64,000 bases of DNA from Armatimonadota bacterium (GCA_031081585.1 JAVHLY010000009.1:27425-91424); one strand, 5' to 3'; positions 8,676 through 18,845 are shown, numbered from the stretch's first letter. Translations and numbers: made by a program. The notes: generated by a model from the sequence alone, not told the origin.

Positions 8676-10547
8676 ATGCCCCGGCACACCCGTCCCGCCC
8701 CGGTGCGAGGTGCGGCGCTGCGCATGCGGCTGACCTCCGGCCGGGGAGGCCCGCTGGGGCGGGAGGACGGGGTCATCTTCGTCACCGTGCTGGGGGTCAT
8801 CCTCATCGTCACGCTGCTGGTCGGCGCGCTCGTGGTGGCGACGATGAGCGAGACGGCCCTCTCCAGCGGGCAATTGCGCGGGGCCCAGGCCCTCTTCCTG
8901 GCCGAGGCCGGGGCCTACCGTGCCCTGGCGGAGCTGCGCCACCGCCTCGCCGTGCAGCTCGACGCCCGTCTGGCCACGGCGATAGGTGACGTACTGGCGG
9001 CGTGGTGCGCATCCGACCAGGGCGCCATGGTCGTGGCGGAGTTTGCCCACTTCGAGGGTCCCAGCGACTGGGGGGCCGATCCCGGCCGCAGTGAGGCGGT
9101 GCTGGCGCTGGGCGGCGGACGACCCATCGCGGCGCTGGGCCGGGACGGGCGAGAGGTCGGCACGTTCACCGCCGCGGTCCGGGTCCGTTCCGCCGGCGGT
9201 GACGCGCCACCGCCGGAATGCCGGTCCGGCGCCGAGGCGGAGGAACGCTACCGGTTCTTCGTCCACTACGAGGTCCTCTCCGTGGGGTCGGCCGGGGGGG
9301 CGCGGCGCGGCGTGCGCCTGAGCAGCCCGCCCGACCGGCCGGTGGAACTCCTACTGGAGCGGGCCAGCCTGGCGCGGTGGGCGCTCCTGCTGCTGGACAC
9401 CTCAGAGACCTGGCTCACCGACGGCACCGTGGTGGACGGCCCCGCGCACACCAACGGGGAGTGGTGGATCTGGGGGGCGCCGGTCTTCGGGGGCCCGGTG
9501 AGCAGCGCGGCGCCCACGATCCGCTTCGGCAACTGCGGCGCGCCGGTGAGCCTGCGGCAGGCCGACAATCCCAGGAGCGGGAGCTGTGCGGGCGACCACC
9601 CGGTGTACCGGGGCGGGCAGCCACACCTGGGCGTCTCGCGCGTGGCCTTCCCGGACAGCCCGCCGAAGCCGGCGCGCGCGGCCCTGGGGCTCGACCCCGA
9701 GGGGCCCGACCCGGTCGACGCCGACATCCAGCGCGCGACCGCCGACCAGGCCGGCGCGCGTGGCGCGGTGCTCGTGGCCAACGACGGCGTCTCGGTGCGT
9801 CACCCGGACACGCGGCGGCCGGGCGGGCTCTACATCCGCGGCGACGTGGAGCGCATGGTGCTGGCCGCCGAGGGCCCCCGCCAGGTGATCCTGCTGCGGC
9901 TGGCCGAGGGACGGTCGCCGGTCTGGCGCGTGGAGATCGACTGGGCCGCGGAAGAGGTGCGGGTCGGCCAGGGCGAGCGCGCCGGGGCCGGCCGCACCTA
10001 CCGGGGCCGTCCCAACGGGGTCGTCTTCGTCGAAGGGGCGATCAGGGGCCTGTCGGGAACGGTGCACCGCGACAGCGTCCTGACCATCGCCGCCTCGGGC
10101 GACATCCGTCTGGTGGACCACCTGGTCTACGCCGAGCCGCCCGGGCGGGGGGGCGAGGCGGTGAACCTCCTGGCGCTCTACAGCACGACGGGCAGCGTGC
10201 TGGTGGACGGGGCCGAGGCGCCCCGCGACCTCTACGTCGATGCGGTGGTGCTCGCCCCCCGTGGCCGCTTCGCCGTGGACGGGCACGACACGGTGGAGGA
10301 CCGCGGGACCTTCCACTTGCTGGGCGGCATCGTGCAGGCCACCTTTGGCCCGGTGGGATCCTTCGACCCCCTGGCGGACCTGCGGCGGGGGTACGCCCGG
10401 GTGATCCGCCACGACAGGCGGCTGCAGGACCGGACCCCCCCGGCCCTGCCGCGGTCGGCGCGCTTCGCGGCGGTGCGACGCCCGCCCGACAGTCTCTACG
10501 ACAAGCCGGTCTGGCAGGAGATCCCCGTGCCCCAGCGGTCGCCGTGA
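8676..10547 (+). CDS. Large PilX-like pilus assembly protein (cassette A)
   Basis: The 623-residue protein has a basic N-terminus, one hydrophobic helix (GVIFVTVLGVILIVTLLVGA) and the PilX_N hallmark [27 protein letters not shown] large exported domain contains PAHTNGEWWIWGAPVF (about residues 255-270), then GTVHRDSVLTIAASGD, HLVYAEPP and DLYVDAVVLAPRGRF. The same blocks recur in the two paralogues at 12538 and 16831. This layout resembles PilX/DUF4900-like proteins of Deinococcus-Thermus. It lacks the classical G/FTLxE prepilin motif, so it may be inserted differently. It is probably a surface-exposed partner of the PilW encoded 4 nt upstream. Confidence 0.75.
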   Translation: MPRHTRPAPVRGAALRMRLTSGRGGPLGREDGVIFVTVLGVILIVTLLVGALVVATMSETALSSGQLRGAQALFLAEAGAYRALAELRHRLAVQLDARLATAIGDVLAAWCASDQGAMVVAEFAHFEGPSDWGADPGRSEAVLALGGGRPIAALGRDGREVGTFTAAVRVRSAGGDAPPPECRSGAEAEERYRFFVHYEVLSVGSAGGARRGVRLSSPPDRPVELLLERASLARWALLLLDTSETWLTDGTVVDGPAHTNGEWWIWGAPVFGGPVSSAAPTIRFGNCGAPVSLRQADNPRSGSCAGDHPVYRGGQPHLGVSRVAFPDSPPKPARAALGLDPEGPDPVDADIQRATADQAGARGAVLVANDGVSVRHPDTRRPGGLYIRGDVERMVLAAEGPRQVILLRLAEGRSPVWRVEIDWAAEEVRVGQGERAGAGRTYRGRPNGVVFVEGAIRGLSGTVHRDSVLTIAASGDIRLVDHLVYAEPPGRGGEAVNLLALYSTTGSVLVDGAEAPRDLYVDAVVLAPRGRFAVDGHDTVEDRGTFHLLGGIVQATFGPVGSFDPLADLRRGYARVIRHDRRLQDRTPPALPRSARFAAVRRPPDSLYDKPVWQEIPVPQRSP

Positions 10548-10790
10548 CGCCGGAGGGGATCGTCACCACACCCAGCCCTGGTGGGGCCCAGGGGCGCCGC
10601 CATCCGGCGGACGGACAGACGCCTGACCACCCCCGGAAAATCCACCGGAACCGGCCGTTTCCCATACCGGGCGGCAGCCCGGCCGGCGTGCGGATCGGGC
10701 CTCCCCCGGCCGGGCATGTCGCCTCGGGGAGCGCGGGGGACGGTCTGGAGCGCACGCCAACGGGGCACGGTCTTCGGGAGGGGAGCCGGG

Positions 10791-11426
10791 ATGGGCCGGA
10801 TGAGAGGCCAGCGGGGATTTACGCTCATCGAGATCCTGGTGGCGCTGTCGCTGCTGGCGGCCGTCATCCTCCTGATCACCCGGGCCTTCCTCACGATCCT
10901 CAGCGTCACCGCCCAGGGCGGGAGCGTGACGGTGGCGACGGGACTGGCGGCACGTCAACTGGAGCAGCTGCGCACGTCGGTGGAGGCCCAGACGACCCGC
11001 GTGGGCTGGCGGAACGCCTTCTGCGCCATCGCCAACACCCCGCCCAACCCCAGCGATCCCCCGATCCCATTCGCGGCGCCCTTCGGGGCGTACAGCTACC
11101 GGATCCTGGTGAACGAGGCGGCGGTGACGGCGCGGGCGGGCCAGGAGGCGCTCCTCCTGCCGGCCTGGAACGTCGAGCCGAGCCTCCCGGGCGCCTCCCC
11201 CTACGCCCCGGACTGCGCGCGCGACGAGGACCCCTCGGTGGACGACCGGGTCCGCTGGGTGACGGTCGAGGTCTACTTCCGCGCCCGTCCCGTGCCGGGC
11301 GAGGGGACAACGCGCCGGCCCCCACCGCACGTCTCCTGCCAGCTCGACCCTGCAGCCCTGCCCGACGAGGCCATCTGCGTCGTGCGCATGACGACGGCCA
11401 TCCTGCGGGGGGCGTACCACCGCTAG
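10791..11426 (+). CDS. Prepilin-like minor pilin, PilV type (cassette B)
   Basis: This 211-residue protein has a short leader (MGRMRGQRG/FTLIEILVAL), then a hydrophobic helix and a globular domain. Shared with the paralogue at 15321 are GSVTVATGLAARQLEQLR ([17 protein letters not shown] there), PFGAYSYRILV, WVTVEVY and a C-terminal AILRG motif. Four Cys residues in the C-terminal half could form disulfides. The preceding 243 nt hold no gene I can support. The next gene starts 3 nt after the stop. Confidence 0.8.
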   Translation: MGRMRGQRGFTLIEILVALSLLAAVILLITRAFLTILSVTAQGGSVTVATGLAARQLEQLRTSVEAQTTRVGWRNAFCAIANTPPNPSDPPIPFAAPFGAYSYRILVNEAAVTARAGQEALLLPAWNVEPSLPGASPYAPDCARDEDPSVDDRVRWVTVEVYFRARPVPGEGTTRRPPPHVSCQLDPAALPDEAICVVRMTTAILRGAYHR

Positions 11427-11429
11427 CCC

Positions 11430-12512
11430 ATGCGCCGGCGCGGTCCCATCCCCACGCTGCGGCGCTGGCCGCCACCGCGGGCCACGCGCGGCGTCACCCT
11501 GCTCGAAGTCCTCGTGGGGATCGCCGTCCTGGTGATCGTCGTCGGGTCGCTGTACGGGATGGTGCGCGAGTCGCTGCGCTCGGCGAGTGTGAACGAGGCC
11601 TTCATGGAGGTGCAGCAGCAGGCCCGCGTCGGCCTCTCGCGCATCGCCCAGGAAGCCCGGTGGGCCGCCGGCGTGGACGTGGCCACCCTGGCCTGTCCGG
11701 CGCCGGCCCTCGCGCCCGACTGCGTCACCCTCGCCATCCCCGCTGACAACCCGCTCACCCGCACCGCCTACCGGGTGACCTTTCGGCTGAACGCCGCCCG
11801 CCAGCAGCTCGAGCGCGTGGAGGAGCGCGGCGTCGCGACGACGACCACGGTGCTGGCGACGCAGGTCAGCGACGTGGTCTTCCGCTACTTCGACGCCGCG
11901 AACGCGCCCACCACGATCCCCCTGAACGTCGTCCGCATCCAGGTGGACCTGCGGCTGACGCGCCCCGCCGGGCTGGCGCCGGCCCAGGGGGCCGGGCTCC
12001 TGGAGGGTGCGGTGCAGAGCGATGTCTTCCTCCGCCGCGCGGTGGCCACGCCCGGGATCCCTGTTCCCCCGGTGGCGGGCACGCCGCCGCCGCGCCCGGT
12101 CGTGACGCTCGGCGCCGGCGCGCCCACCCCCACGCCGACCCCGACGCCCACCCCCACGCCGACGCCCACCCCGCCTCCCACCCCGACCCCGGCGCCGACA
12201 CCGACCCCCACGCCACGACCGAGTCCCACGCCGACCCCCCAGCCGACGCCGACGCCGGCGCCCACCCCGGCCCCGACGCCCACGCCGGGACCCACGCCGC
12301 CACCGCCACCACCGACCCCGCTGCCGACACCGAGCCCGTCACCGAGCCCCAAACCCACCCCGACGCCCACCCCGACGCCCAGGCCGACCCCGGCGCCGAC
12401 ACCCACCCCCACGCTTGCGCCGACCCCGCGGCCGACGCCGACCCCGCGGCCGACGCCGACCCCGACGCCGACCCCGACCCCGACGCCCAAGCCGACGCCG
12501 CGGGGCCGCTGA
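11430..12512 (+). CDS. PilW-type minor pilin with long Pro-Thr tail (cassette B)
   Basis: The 360-residue protein has the prepilin motif [20 protein letters not shown], then a pilin globular domain with a conserved [11 protein letters not shown] block. From residue 232 to the end it is an almost pure Pro-Thr repeat (PTPTPTP with occasional A, R, S, K or G) of about 120 residues. Such tails are extended and are common sites of O-glycosylation or act as stalks. A PMT-type glycosyltransferase lies about 8 kb upstream. It is followed 25 nt later by its PilX-like partner. Confidence 0.8.
   Translation: MRRRGPIPTLRRWPPPRATRGVTLLEVLVGIAVLVIVVGSLYGMVRESLRSASVNEAFMEVQQQARVGLSRIAQEARWAAGVDVATLACPAPALAPDCVTLAIPADNPLTRTAYRVTFRLNAARQQLERVEERGVATTTTVLATQVSDVVFRYFDAANAPTTIPLNVVRIQVDLRLTRPAGLAPAQGAGLLEGAVQSDVFLRRAVATPGIPVPPVAGTPPPRPVVTLGAGAPTPTPTPTPTPTPTPTPPPTPTPAPTPTPTPRPSPTPTPQPTPTPAPTPAPTPTPGPTPPPPPPTPLPTPSPSPSPKPTPTPTPTPRPTPAPTPTPTLAPTPRPTPTPRPTPTPTPTPTPTPKPTPRGR
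12123..12503 (+). repeat. Low-complexity CCNACN repeat encoding the Pro-Thr tail
   Basis: About 380 nt of near-perfect hexanucleotide (Pro-Thr codon pair) repetition with third-position variation. It keeps several other frames open and generates false overlapping frames, including a Val-Gly frame on the minus strand. A repeat of this kind is prone to length change by slippage. Confidence 0.9.
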
Positions 12513-12537
12513 GCCAGGAGGAGAGGTGACCTCGACG

Positions 12538-14589
12538 ATGTGGAAGGCCCTCGGTCGCGATCAGGCAGGCGTGGCCCTGTTGAGCGCCGTTCTGGCCGTC
12601 ATCGTCCTGACCATCGTCGTGGCCGCGCTGGCCATGGCCACGATGAGCGAGACGGGTCTCTCCTACGCCCAGAGCCGCGGCGCCCAGGCGCTCCACCTGG
12701 CCGAGGCCGGCGCCTACCGCGCGCTGGCCGAGCTGCGCTACCGGTTGCGCCACCCCAACCAGCTCTCCGCCCGCGTGACCTTCGCCGACGGCAACCTCCT
12801 GCGCACCTGGTGCCAGACCAACCGCGGCCAGGCGTGGAAGGTGGTGGCCGCCTTCGCCGGCGACCCCGGCGAGTGGCAGGAGGACGACGCGCAGCGCTAC
12901 GCCTGGCTCCCGCTGGGGAGCGCGGCCGTCCCCATCGAGGTCCGCGACGCGGCGGGGAACGTCGTGGGCGCGTGGTACGCCACGGTCTACGTGCGGCCGG
13001 CCGACAACTCCCCGGGGCCGGGGTCCAACGACTGCCAGCCACCGCCGCCCTTCCCCCCGCAGTACTTCCGCATGCCGCTCGACTACTTCATCGTGGCCAC
13101 CGGCGTCACCCAGGAGGCTCGCCGCACCATCTGCCTGAAGTCCGTGGCCAACACCGCCGCCTGCGGCGCCTGGCTGGCCGCCCCCGACAAGGGCGACCCG
13201 CGATGGGACAGCGACCAGGGGTTCCCCCTGGTTATCGGGCTGCGCTGCTACGTTTGCTTCGCCTCGGCCACGCTGGACACGGCGTTCGACGCGACCAACC
13301 CGGTCTGGTTGGTGGACACGACGGTCTTCTCCGGGCCGGTGCACACGAACAGCCGCTTCGCCATCTGGGGGGCCCCGACGTTCCGCTCCACGGTGAGCCA
13401 GGTCCTGTCCAACGTGCTTTTCGGCAACTGCGGCACGCCCCAGCTCCTCGCCGCGGACAGCAACCCGTCCTGCGACCGGCCGGCCTACCAGGGCGCGCCG
13501 CTGGCGCGCGGGCCGGCCGACAACGTGCAGGTGCTGAACCCGCCCGGGGACTACAGCCCCTTCCGCGCCGTCATCGGCGATGCCCCCACCACGCGGCCCC
13601 TCCAGCCCAGTGAAGCCCAGGTGCGCAGCCGCACCACCGACCCGGCCATCGACGTCGCCGCCCGCAACCAGACGATCAACGGCGTGCGGCTGCCCCCGGG
13701 CATCTACTTCATGGACGAGTGCGCCGCGGCGACCTGCGGCGGCATCTTCGTCCATGGGGACGTCCGCAACCTGGTGCTGCAGTGCACGGCGATGCCTTGC
13801 CGCGCCGGCCTGCAGGAGATCGTGGTCGTGCACGCCGACCCCGCGGTCCCGGCGAAGAAGTTCGTCCTCCTGCCGGGCGGAGCGGTGCGCGTCTGTCCGG
13901 GGGCCGTGGCCTGGAACGACGCCGCCTGCGTCGACACGGGGAAGCAGTGGAACGGCATGCTCTTTGTGAACGGCAGCGTGCTGAGCGATCCGCGCGACCC
14001 GCGGACCGGCCTGTACGGCACCGTGCACCCCGACACCCGCCTGACCATCGCCGCCGACGGCGAGATCCGCGTGACCAACCACCTGGTCTACGCCCAGCCG
14101 CCCACCGGGCCCACTGACCCGGTGGCCAACGTGCTCGGGCTGTACGCCTGGTGCTCCAGCCCCCGCACCGGCGACCCGTCCTCCTGCGACGCGAGCAACC
14201 CGCGCGACGACGCGCCGCGGATCCGTCCCCGGGACGTGACGGTCGTGGGGGACATGACCCCCAACGACCTCTACATCGACGCCGGGGTGCTCGCGCCGTG
14301 GGGACAGTTCTGGGTGGAGGGGTGGAACAGGCTGCCCGACAAGGGGACCCTCCACTTCCTGGGCGGGGCCACCCAGAAGCGCTTCGGGGAGTTCGGCGGC
14401 TTCGATCCCATCACCGGGTACGGGCGCGAGATGGCCTTCGACCAGCGCTTCCTCTACAACACGGCCCCCCCGTTCATCCCGCTGACCACGCAGTTCACCG
14501 CGCTGCTGTGGCCCAACATGCCCGACCCGCGCGATCGCGTCGACCTCCTCTACGACCGCCCCATCTGGGAGGAGCTGGTGCGCGACTAG
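12538..14589 (+). CDS. Large PilX-like pilus assembly protein (cassette B)
   Basis: The 683-residue protein has an N-terminal hydrophobic helix ([18 protein letters not shown]) followed by PilX_N motif [20 protein letters not shown]. Its large exported domain has [58 protein letters not shown] and [20 protein letters not shown]. It is clearly paralogous to the proteins at 8676 and 16831. Numerous Cys residues suggest disulfides in the exported part. ATG 12538 is preferred because GAGGTGA lies 9 nt upstream; GTG 12526 is possible. A GspH-like pilin gene follows 12 nt downstream. Confidence 0.75.
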   Translation: MWKALGRDQAGVALLSAVLAVIVLTIVVAALAMATMSETGLSYAQSRGAQALHLAEAGAYRALAELRYRLRHPNQLSARVTFADGNLLRTWCQTNRGQAWKVVAAFAGDPGEWQEDDAQRYAWLPLGSAAVPIEVRDAAGNVVGAWYATVYVRPADNSPGPGSNDCQPPPPFPPQYFRMPLDYFIVATGVTQEARRTICLKSVANTAACGAWLAAPDKGDPRWDSDQGFPLVIGLRCYVCFASATLDTAFDATNPVWLVDTTVFSGPVHTNSRFAIWGAPTFRSTVSQVLSNVLFGNCGTPQLLAADSNPSCDRPAYQGAPLARGPADNVQVLNPPGDYSPFRAVIGDAPTTRPLQPSEAQVRSRTTDPAIDVAARNQTINGVRLPPGIYFMDECAAATCGGIFVHGDVRNLVLQCTAMPCRAGLQEIVVVHADPAVPAKKFVLLPGGAVRVCPGAVAWNDAACVDTGKQWNGMLFVNGSVLSDPRDPRTGLYGTVHPDTRLTIAADGEIRVTNHLVYAQPPTGPTDPVANVLGLYAWCSSPRTGDPSSCDASNPRDDAPRIRPRDVTVVGDMTPNDLYIDAGVLAPWGQFWVEGWNRLPDKGTLHFLGGATQKRFGEFGGFDPITGYGREMAFDQRFLYNTAPPFIPLTTQFTALLWPNMPDPRDRVDLLYDRPIWEELVRD

Positions 14590-14601
14590 GCCGGCAGGGG
14601 C

Positions 14602-15123
14602 ATGGCGGAGGCGGACGGAACAGGGATGGCGATGGGACGCTCCTCCGCTGGACCGGGCCGTGACCAGCAGGGCCTCTCGCTGGTCGAGGTGGTCGTGGTG
14701 GTGGTGCTGCTGGGCATCCTCCTGGCGCTGAGCCTGGGGGGCCGCAGCCTCATCGACGACCGCCGGCTGGCCGGCGCCGCCCGCACGCTGGTCGGGGACC
14801 TGCGCCTGGTGGAGCAGCGGGCCCGCACCGAGCGGCGCTGCTGGCGGGTGACCTTCGACCCGGCCGGCGAGGCCTACACCCTGCAGTTCACCACCGATCC
14901 GTGGGACGTCACCACCGGGTGCCCGGCCACCGGCTGGCAGCCGCTGCGGGCCGTGACCCTGCCCTCGCGCATCGACCTGGCCAGCACCTCCTTCGCGGGC
15001 AACACGATGACCGTCTCGCCGTTCGGCAACCCCAACGCGGGGGCCGTGGTGCTGCGCACGCCCGGCGGGGGGCAGCGCCGCGTGGTGGTGAACGTGGGCG
15101 GCCGCGTCGAGCTCGCCCCATAG
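14602..15123 (+). CDS. GspH/FimT-type minor pilin
   Basis: This 173-residue protein has the prepilin motif DQQG/LSLVEVVVVVVLLGILL, a hydrophobic helix and then the characteristic GspH/FimT sequence: LVGDLRLVEQRARTERR, a WRVTFD strand, and a C-terminal hydrophobic VVVNVGGRVEL strand. FimT/GspH pilins sit at the tip of pili or pseudopili. It is the only GspH-type gene in the cluster, lying between cassettes B and C. ATG 14602 and ATG 14626 are both possible starts. The 197 nt after it hold a short direct repeat and probably a promoter for cassette C. Confidence 0.8.
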   Translation: MAEADGTGMAMGRSSAGPGRDQQGLSLVEVVVVVVLLGILLALSLGGRSLIDDRRLAGAARTLVGDLRLVEQRARTERRCWRVTFDPAGEAYTLQFTTDPWDVTTGCPATGWQPLRAVTLPSRIDLASTSFAGNTMTVSPFGNPNAGAVVLRTPGGGQRRVVVNVGGRVELAP

Positions 15124-15194
15124 CCGGATCGGGAGAACTTCCCCGGACGTTCAGGCCAAACTCCCGGCACGCTCCCGTCCATCCCCCTGCGACC

Positions 15195-15213
15195 AAATGT
15201 CAGCAAATGTAGC
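15195..15213 (+). repeat. Direct AAATGTnAGC repeat upstream of cassette C
   Basis: AAATGTCAGC is followed immediately by AAATGTAGC in one of the few A/T-containing patches of the region, about 110 nt before the cassette C start. A related CAAATGCAGG occurs at about 24374, upstream of the PilP-like/secretin genes. This could be a regulator site; nothing more can be shown. Confidence 0.25.
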
Positions 15214-15320
15214 GAAACGAGGGACGCGCGCCAGGGGCGTCGAATGAGCCCGTGTTCACAGACCAGCCGACAACCCTTGTCGCTGCAGCACTCACGGCCG
15301 AGTGGAGGGAGTGGCGTCTC

Positions 15321-15890
15321 GTGCCCTGGCCGCCTGGAAACCTGTCTCACCCTCCCTGCCGTGCGCGTCCGACCCGGATCCCGCGCCGCGGGCAGGGACG
15401 ATGGGCCGAGCGCGGCCTCACCTTGCTGGAAGTCGTGGTGGCCCTCACGCTGGCGGCACTGGCGCTGCTCTTTGCGGCGCGTGCTGCCGCCACCATCCTG
15501 GTCGTGACCAACCGCAGCGGCAGCGCGACGGTGGCGGCGAACCTGGCGGCCCGCACGCTCGAGGAGGTGCGGGCGCGCGTCGAGGCCCAGCCCACCCTGG
15601 CGCAGTGGACCGCGGCCTGGGACGCCCTGACCTCGCAAGGCCCGACCCCCTTCGCCCCGCCCTTCGGGGCCTACGCCTACGAGATCCTGGTGGACCAGGT
15701 GGCGATGGCGTCCGCCCCGGTGCCCTGCCGCGTGGCCCGCGACCCGACCGGGCCCCCGTGCCCCATCACGGGGAACGCCGCCACGGACAGCAACCTGGTC
15801 AAGTGGGTGACCGTGCGGGTCTACCACGACGGCCTGCTGCGGGCCGAACTCTCCTCCGCGATCCTGCGCGGGATGTGGTGGCGGAGTTGA
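15321..15890 (+). CDS. Prepilin-like minor pilin, PilV type (cassette C)
   Basis: About 189 residues. The prepilin motif is [22 protein letters not shown], followed by a domain sharing [38 protein letters not shown] and AILRG with the PilV-like protein at 10791. The GTG at 15321 is preferred because GGAGGGA lies 10 nt upstream; the frame is open to GTG 15252. It is directly followed by a PilW-type gene, repeating the order seen in cassette B. Confidence 0.75.
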   Translation: MPWPPGNLSHPPCRARPTRIPRRGQGRWAERGLTLLEVVVALTLAALALLFAARAAATILVVTNRSGSATVAANLAARTLEEVRARVEAQPTLAQWTAAWDALTSQGPTPFAPPFGAYAYEILVDQVAMASAPVPCRVARDPTGPPCPITGNAATDSNLVKWVTVRVYHDGLLRAELSSAILRGMWWRS

Positions 15891-15895
15891 GGGCG

Positions 15896-16810
15896 GTGGG
15901 CGTGTCCAGGTCTCGCCGGCTGATGGCCAGCGGCCTCTCCCTGCTGGAGGTGGTCGTGGCCCTGGCGGTCCTCGCCATCGCCGCGGTGGGGCTCTATGCG
16001 ATGGCGGTGAGCGCTGCCTCAGGGGTCCTGGTGAGCGGAGAGTTCCTTGAGGCGCAGCAGGCTGCGCGCCGGGGGATGGACCATCTGGCCGAGGAGGTCC
16101 GCTGGGCCGAAGCGGTCGTGGCCGATGCGGGGTGCACCGGCAGTCTCTGCCCCGACCGGGTCACGGTGGAGGTCCCGCCGGACAACCCCATCTTCCCGGG
16201 GTGCCGCTACCGGGTCCGCTTCCGGCACGACGGGTCGAGCACGCCGCCGACGTTGCGGCGCGAGCTGGTGGACGGGACGGGCCCGGGCTGCCCGGTGACC
16301 TCCGGGGCCATCGTCCTGGCGGCGCGCATCGAGGAGTTTCACGTCGAGTACTGCGACGCGGCCGGGGGGTGCACGCCGACCGCCTCACCCGCGCCGGGGG
16401 ACGTGGTCAGGCTGCAGGCCCGCGTGGGGGTACGCCGCTCCACCCGGTTGCCGTTCGGCCTGTGGCGGGTGAGCACCGACCTGTTCCTGCGCTCGGCCCC
16501 CACAGGGGCGGGCGGCGGGAGCGGGGGAGGGGGTACGGTCCCGGGGCGCCCGACGCCCGGGCGGGCGATCGCGCCGCCCACACCCACGCCAACCCCCACG
16601 CCCGTGCCCACGCCCACGCCGACCCCACGACCCACTCCGCCTCCGACGCCAACGCCCGCGCCCACACCGACGCCGACACCACGACCGACGCCCACGCCGA
16701 CCCCGACCCCCACCCCCACGCGGACGCCGACGCCCGCGCCGACGCCCACCCCCACACGGACGCCGACACCCACACCCACACCACCGCCGACGCCCCCGCC
16801 GCCGCGGTGA
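15896..16810 (+). CDS. PilW-type minor pilin with Pro-Thr tail (cassette C)
   Basis: The 304-residue protein has the prepilin motif [21 protein letters not shown], then a pilin domain with a Cys pair in [12 protein letters not shown] and PPDNPIFPG, closely matching the cassette A protein (AGCGATGLCPDRV). From residue 227 it becomes a Pro-Thr tail of about 75 residues, shorter than in cassette B and preceded by a Gly-rich hinge. GTG 15896 and GTG 15902 are equivalent start choices. The PilX-like partner starts 20 nt after its stop. Confidence 0.78.
   Translation: MGVSRSRRLMASGLSLLEVVVALAVLAIAAVGLYAMAVSAASGVLVSGEFLEAQQAARRGMDHLAEEVRWAEAVVADAGCTGSLCPDRVTVEVPPDNPIFPGCRYRVRFRHDGSSTPPTLRRELVDGTGPGCPVTSGAIVLAARIEEFHVEYCDAAGGCTPTASPAPGDVVRLQARVGVRRSTRLPFGLWRVSTDLFLRSAPTGAGGGSGGGGTVPGRPTPGRAIAPPTPTPTPTPVPTPTPTPRPTPPPTPTPAPTPTPTPRPTPTPTPTPTPTRTPTPAPTPTPTRTPTPTPTPPPTPPPPR
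16574..16807 (+). repeat. Second Pro-Thr-encoding low-complexity repeat
   Basis: About 230 nt of CCNACN repetition encode the Pro-Thr tail of the cassette C PilW. It is similar in composition to 12123-12503 but shorter, consistent with repeat-length divergence after cassette duplication. Confidence 0.9.
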
Positions 16811-16830
16811 GCAGGGAGGTTCGAGGCGCG

Positions 16831-18813
16831 ATGCCGGTCCGGTTCCTCGTGCACCTGGTCGACGACGAACGTGGGGTGGCGCTCATGGCCGCCCTGGCCA
16901 CCATCCTCGTGCTCACGCTGCTCGTGGGCGTCATGGCCCTCACCACCATGGGCGAGCGCACCATGTCCGCAGACCAGCTCCGCAGCGTCCAGGCCCTCGC
17001 CGCTGCGGAAGCGGGCGCCTACTACGCGCTGGGGGAGCTCCGCCAGCGCTTTGCCGTCGATCTCAACGTCCGCGTGGCCGGTGCCGCTCAGAGCCAGCTC
17101 CTCGCCCCCTGCACGGCCGAACAGACCGGCACTCCGGGGGCCGGTGCCTGGCAGATCGTGCGGGACTTCGCCTACCCGCTCACGCTGGGCAGCACGGACT
17201 GGGTCGAGGACGCGGCCAACCGCGAGGTGCGGCTGGCGGTGGGGACGCCCGCGGCTCCCGTGCAGCTCACCGACAGCCCCGCGGGGCGCTCGCTGGGGCG
17301 CTTCCACGCCACGGTGACGCTGCGGCCCACCCGGCGGACGGGCGTGGTCTGTCAGGTCGGCGGCCCGCTCGCCCCCGAGCGCTACCTGATGTGGTTCGAC
17401 TACCGGATCGTGGCGACAGGGACGGCCGGGAACGCGCAGCGGACGGTCTGCCTGGTCGGTCCGCCCACCGGGGCCGTCCCCTGCGACGCCTGGGAGCCCC
17501 CCACCGCGGCATGGACGGGGAGCGGGACCGGGTTCCCCATGCTGATCGAGCGGGCGGCCTACCACGAATGGGCGCTGGGGATCCTCAGCAGCGACCCGGC
17601 CGACTCGGCCACCTGGATGTACACCACGAGCGTCTTCACCGGACCGGTGCACACGAACAGCCGCTTCCAGATCTGGGGACGGCCGACGTTCAACGACCCG
17701 AGCACCACCCAGGTGGACGCGGACATCCGCTACCACAACTGCGGGTTCACCGAGGACCGCCCGGTGACGCTCCTGCCGCAGCAGTCGAGCGGCACGAGCG
17801 GCGGCGCCCCATGCGACGCCGTGCAGGGGGCGGTGATCCGCCGGGTGGCCCCGCTCGCGCCGCCCACCCTCACCGGCCCCGGGTCGGTCCACCCGGCCCG
17901 GGCCGCGGTCGGCGACACCCCGCTGTGGGGCGGTCCGCCGGGCCCCGCGGCCATCCGGCGCGGCACCAGCGACCTGCCCGACGTCGGCGGCCCGCCCCCG
18001 CCGGGGATCTACGTGATGGACACCTGCGGGAGCCTGGGGTGCGGGGGCCTCTACATCCAGGGGGACGTGCAGGCCCTCGAGCTGCGCGTCGAGAGCGGGC
18101 GGCAGGTCATCATCGTCGAGAGCGCCTGCACCGCCGGGTGCGGTACCGCCCGCACGCGGAAGATCGTCCTCGACCCCGCCGGCACGCGCATCCAGGCCTG
18201 CCAGGGGCCGGGGTTCGCCACCTGCACCACCTACACCGCCCTCTTCAACGGGATGGTCTACGTCGAGGGGCAGATCCGCAGCAACTCGGCCAATCCCGCC
18301 AACCCCGGCGGCCTGTGGGGGACGGTGCAGCGCGACACGCGCCTGACCATCGCCGCGAGCGGCGACATCCACATCACCGACCACCTGGTCTACGAGCGCC
18401 CGCCCGTCGTCACCGACCCGCTCGACCTGCCCGGCAACGTCCTGGGCCTGTGGTCGCTGGGCGGCCGGATCACCATCGACGGGTTCGTCACGCCGCGCGA
18501 CCTGTACGTCGATGCGGCCGTCCTGGCCCCCAACGGGCAGTTCTGGGTGAAGGGGTGGGACACGGTGCCGGACAAGGGCGCGGTACACTTCCTCGGCAGC
18601 GTCGTCCAGTTTCGGTTCGGGGAGTTCGGGGCCATCACCTCACCCCCGAAGGGCTACGGCCGCGACTTCACCTACGACCCGCGCCTGCGCTCGGCCATCT
18701 CCCCGCCCTTCTTCCCCCTCACCGGCGTCTACGCCGCCCGCCGGGGACCCGGGGTGGGCCGGGAGGACTCGCTCTACGACCGCCCCCGCTGGATGGAGCT
18801 GGGCGCGCCCTGA
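16831..18813 (+). CDS. Large PilX-like pilus assembly protein (cassette C)
   Basis: The 660-residue protein has a hydrophobic N-terminal helix (GVALMAALATILVLTLLVGV) and PilX_N motif RTMSADQLRSVQALAAAEA. The exported domain shares with its two paralogues [58 protein letters not shown] and DLYVDAAVLAPNGQFWVKGW. It resembles the cassette B protein more than the cassette A one, pointing to a recent B/C duplication. The start is ATG after GGGAGGTTCGAGG. It is the last gene of the pilin block and is followed by an inverted repeat. Confidence 0.75.
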   Translation: MPVRFLVHLVDDERGVALMAALATILVLTLLVGVMALTTMGERTMSADQLRSVQALAAAEAGAYYALGELRQRFAVDLNVRVAGAAQSQLLAPCTAEQTGTPGAGAWQIVRDFAYPLTLGSTDWVEDAANREVRLAVGTPAAPVQLTDSPAGRSLGRFHATVTLRPTRRTGVVCQVGGPLAPERYLMWFDYRIVATGTAGNAQRTVCLVGPPTGAVPCDAWEPPTAAWTGSGTGFPMLIERAAYHEWALGILSSDPADSATWMYTTSVFTGPVHTNSRFQIWGRPTFNDPSTTQVDADIRYHNCGFTEDRPVTLLPQQSSGTSGGAPCDAVQGAVIRRVAPLAPPTLTGPGSVHPARAAVGDTPLWGGPPGPAAIRRGTSDLPDVGGPPPPGIYVMDTCGSLGCGGLYIQGDVQALELRVESGRQVIIVESACTAGCGTARTRKIVLDPAGTRIQACQGPGFATCTTYTALFNGMVYVEGQIRSNSANPANPGGLWGTVQRDTRLTIAASGDIHITDHLVYERPPVVTDPLDLPGNVLGLWSLGGRITIDGFVTPRDLYVDAAVLAPNGQFWVKGWDTVPDKGAVHFLGSVVQFRFGEFGAITSPPKGYGRDFTYDPRLRSAISPPFFPLTGVYAARRGPGVGREDSLYDRPRWMELGAP

Positions 18814-18845
18814 GGGGCCCCCGAACGGCCGCTCCTCGGGGCCCC
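18814..18845 (+). terminator. Inverted repeat directly after the pilin cluster
   Basis: Two GGGGCCCC arms (18814-18821 and 18838-18845) with a 16-nt loop begin at the base after the stop codon. There is no T-tract. It is a candidate terminator for the 11-kb pilin block. Confidence 0.4.

Noticed and set aside
11885..12490. Minus-strand frame encoding almost only Val-Gly repeats
   Set aside because: It is the reverse complement of the Pro-Thr codon repeat and has no independent support.
12123..16807. Possible CRISPR or tandem-repeat array at the two low-complexity tracts
   Set aside because: Repeats are 6-nt codon pairs inside pilin genes, with no spacers or cas genes.
16132..16830. Upstream extension of the cassette C PilX frame, rich in His, Asp, Ala and Thr
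   Set aside because: It is another reading of the Pro-Thr repeat. ATG 16831 has a ribosome site and begins the conserved PilX N-terminus.
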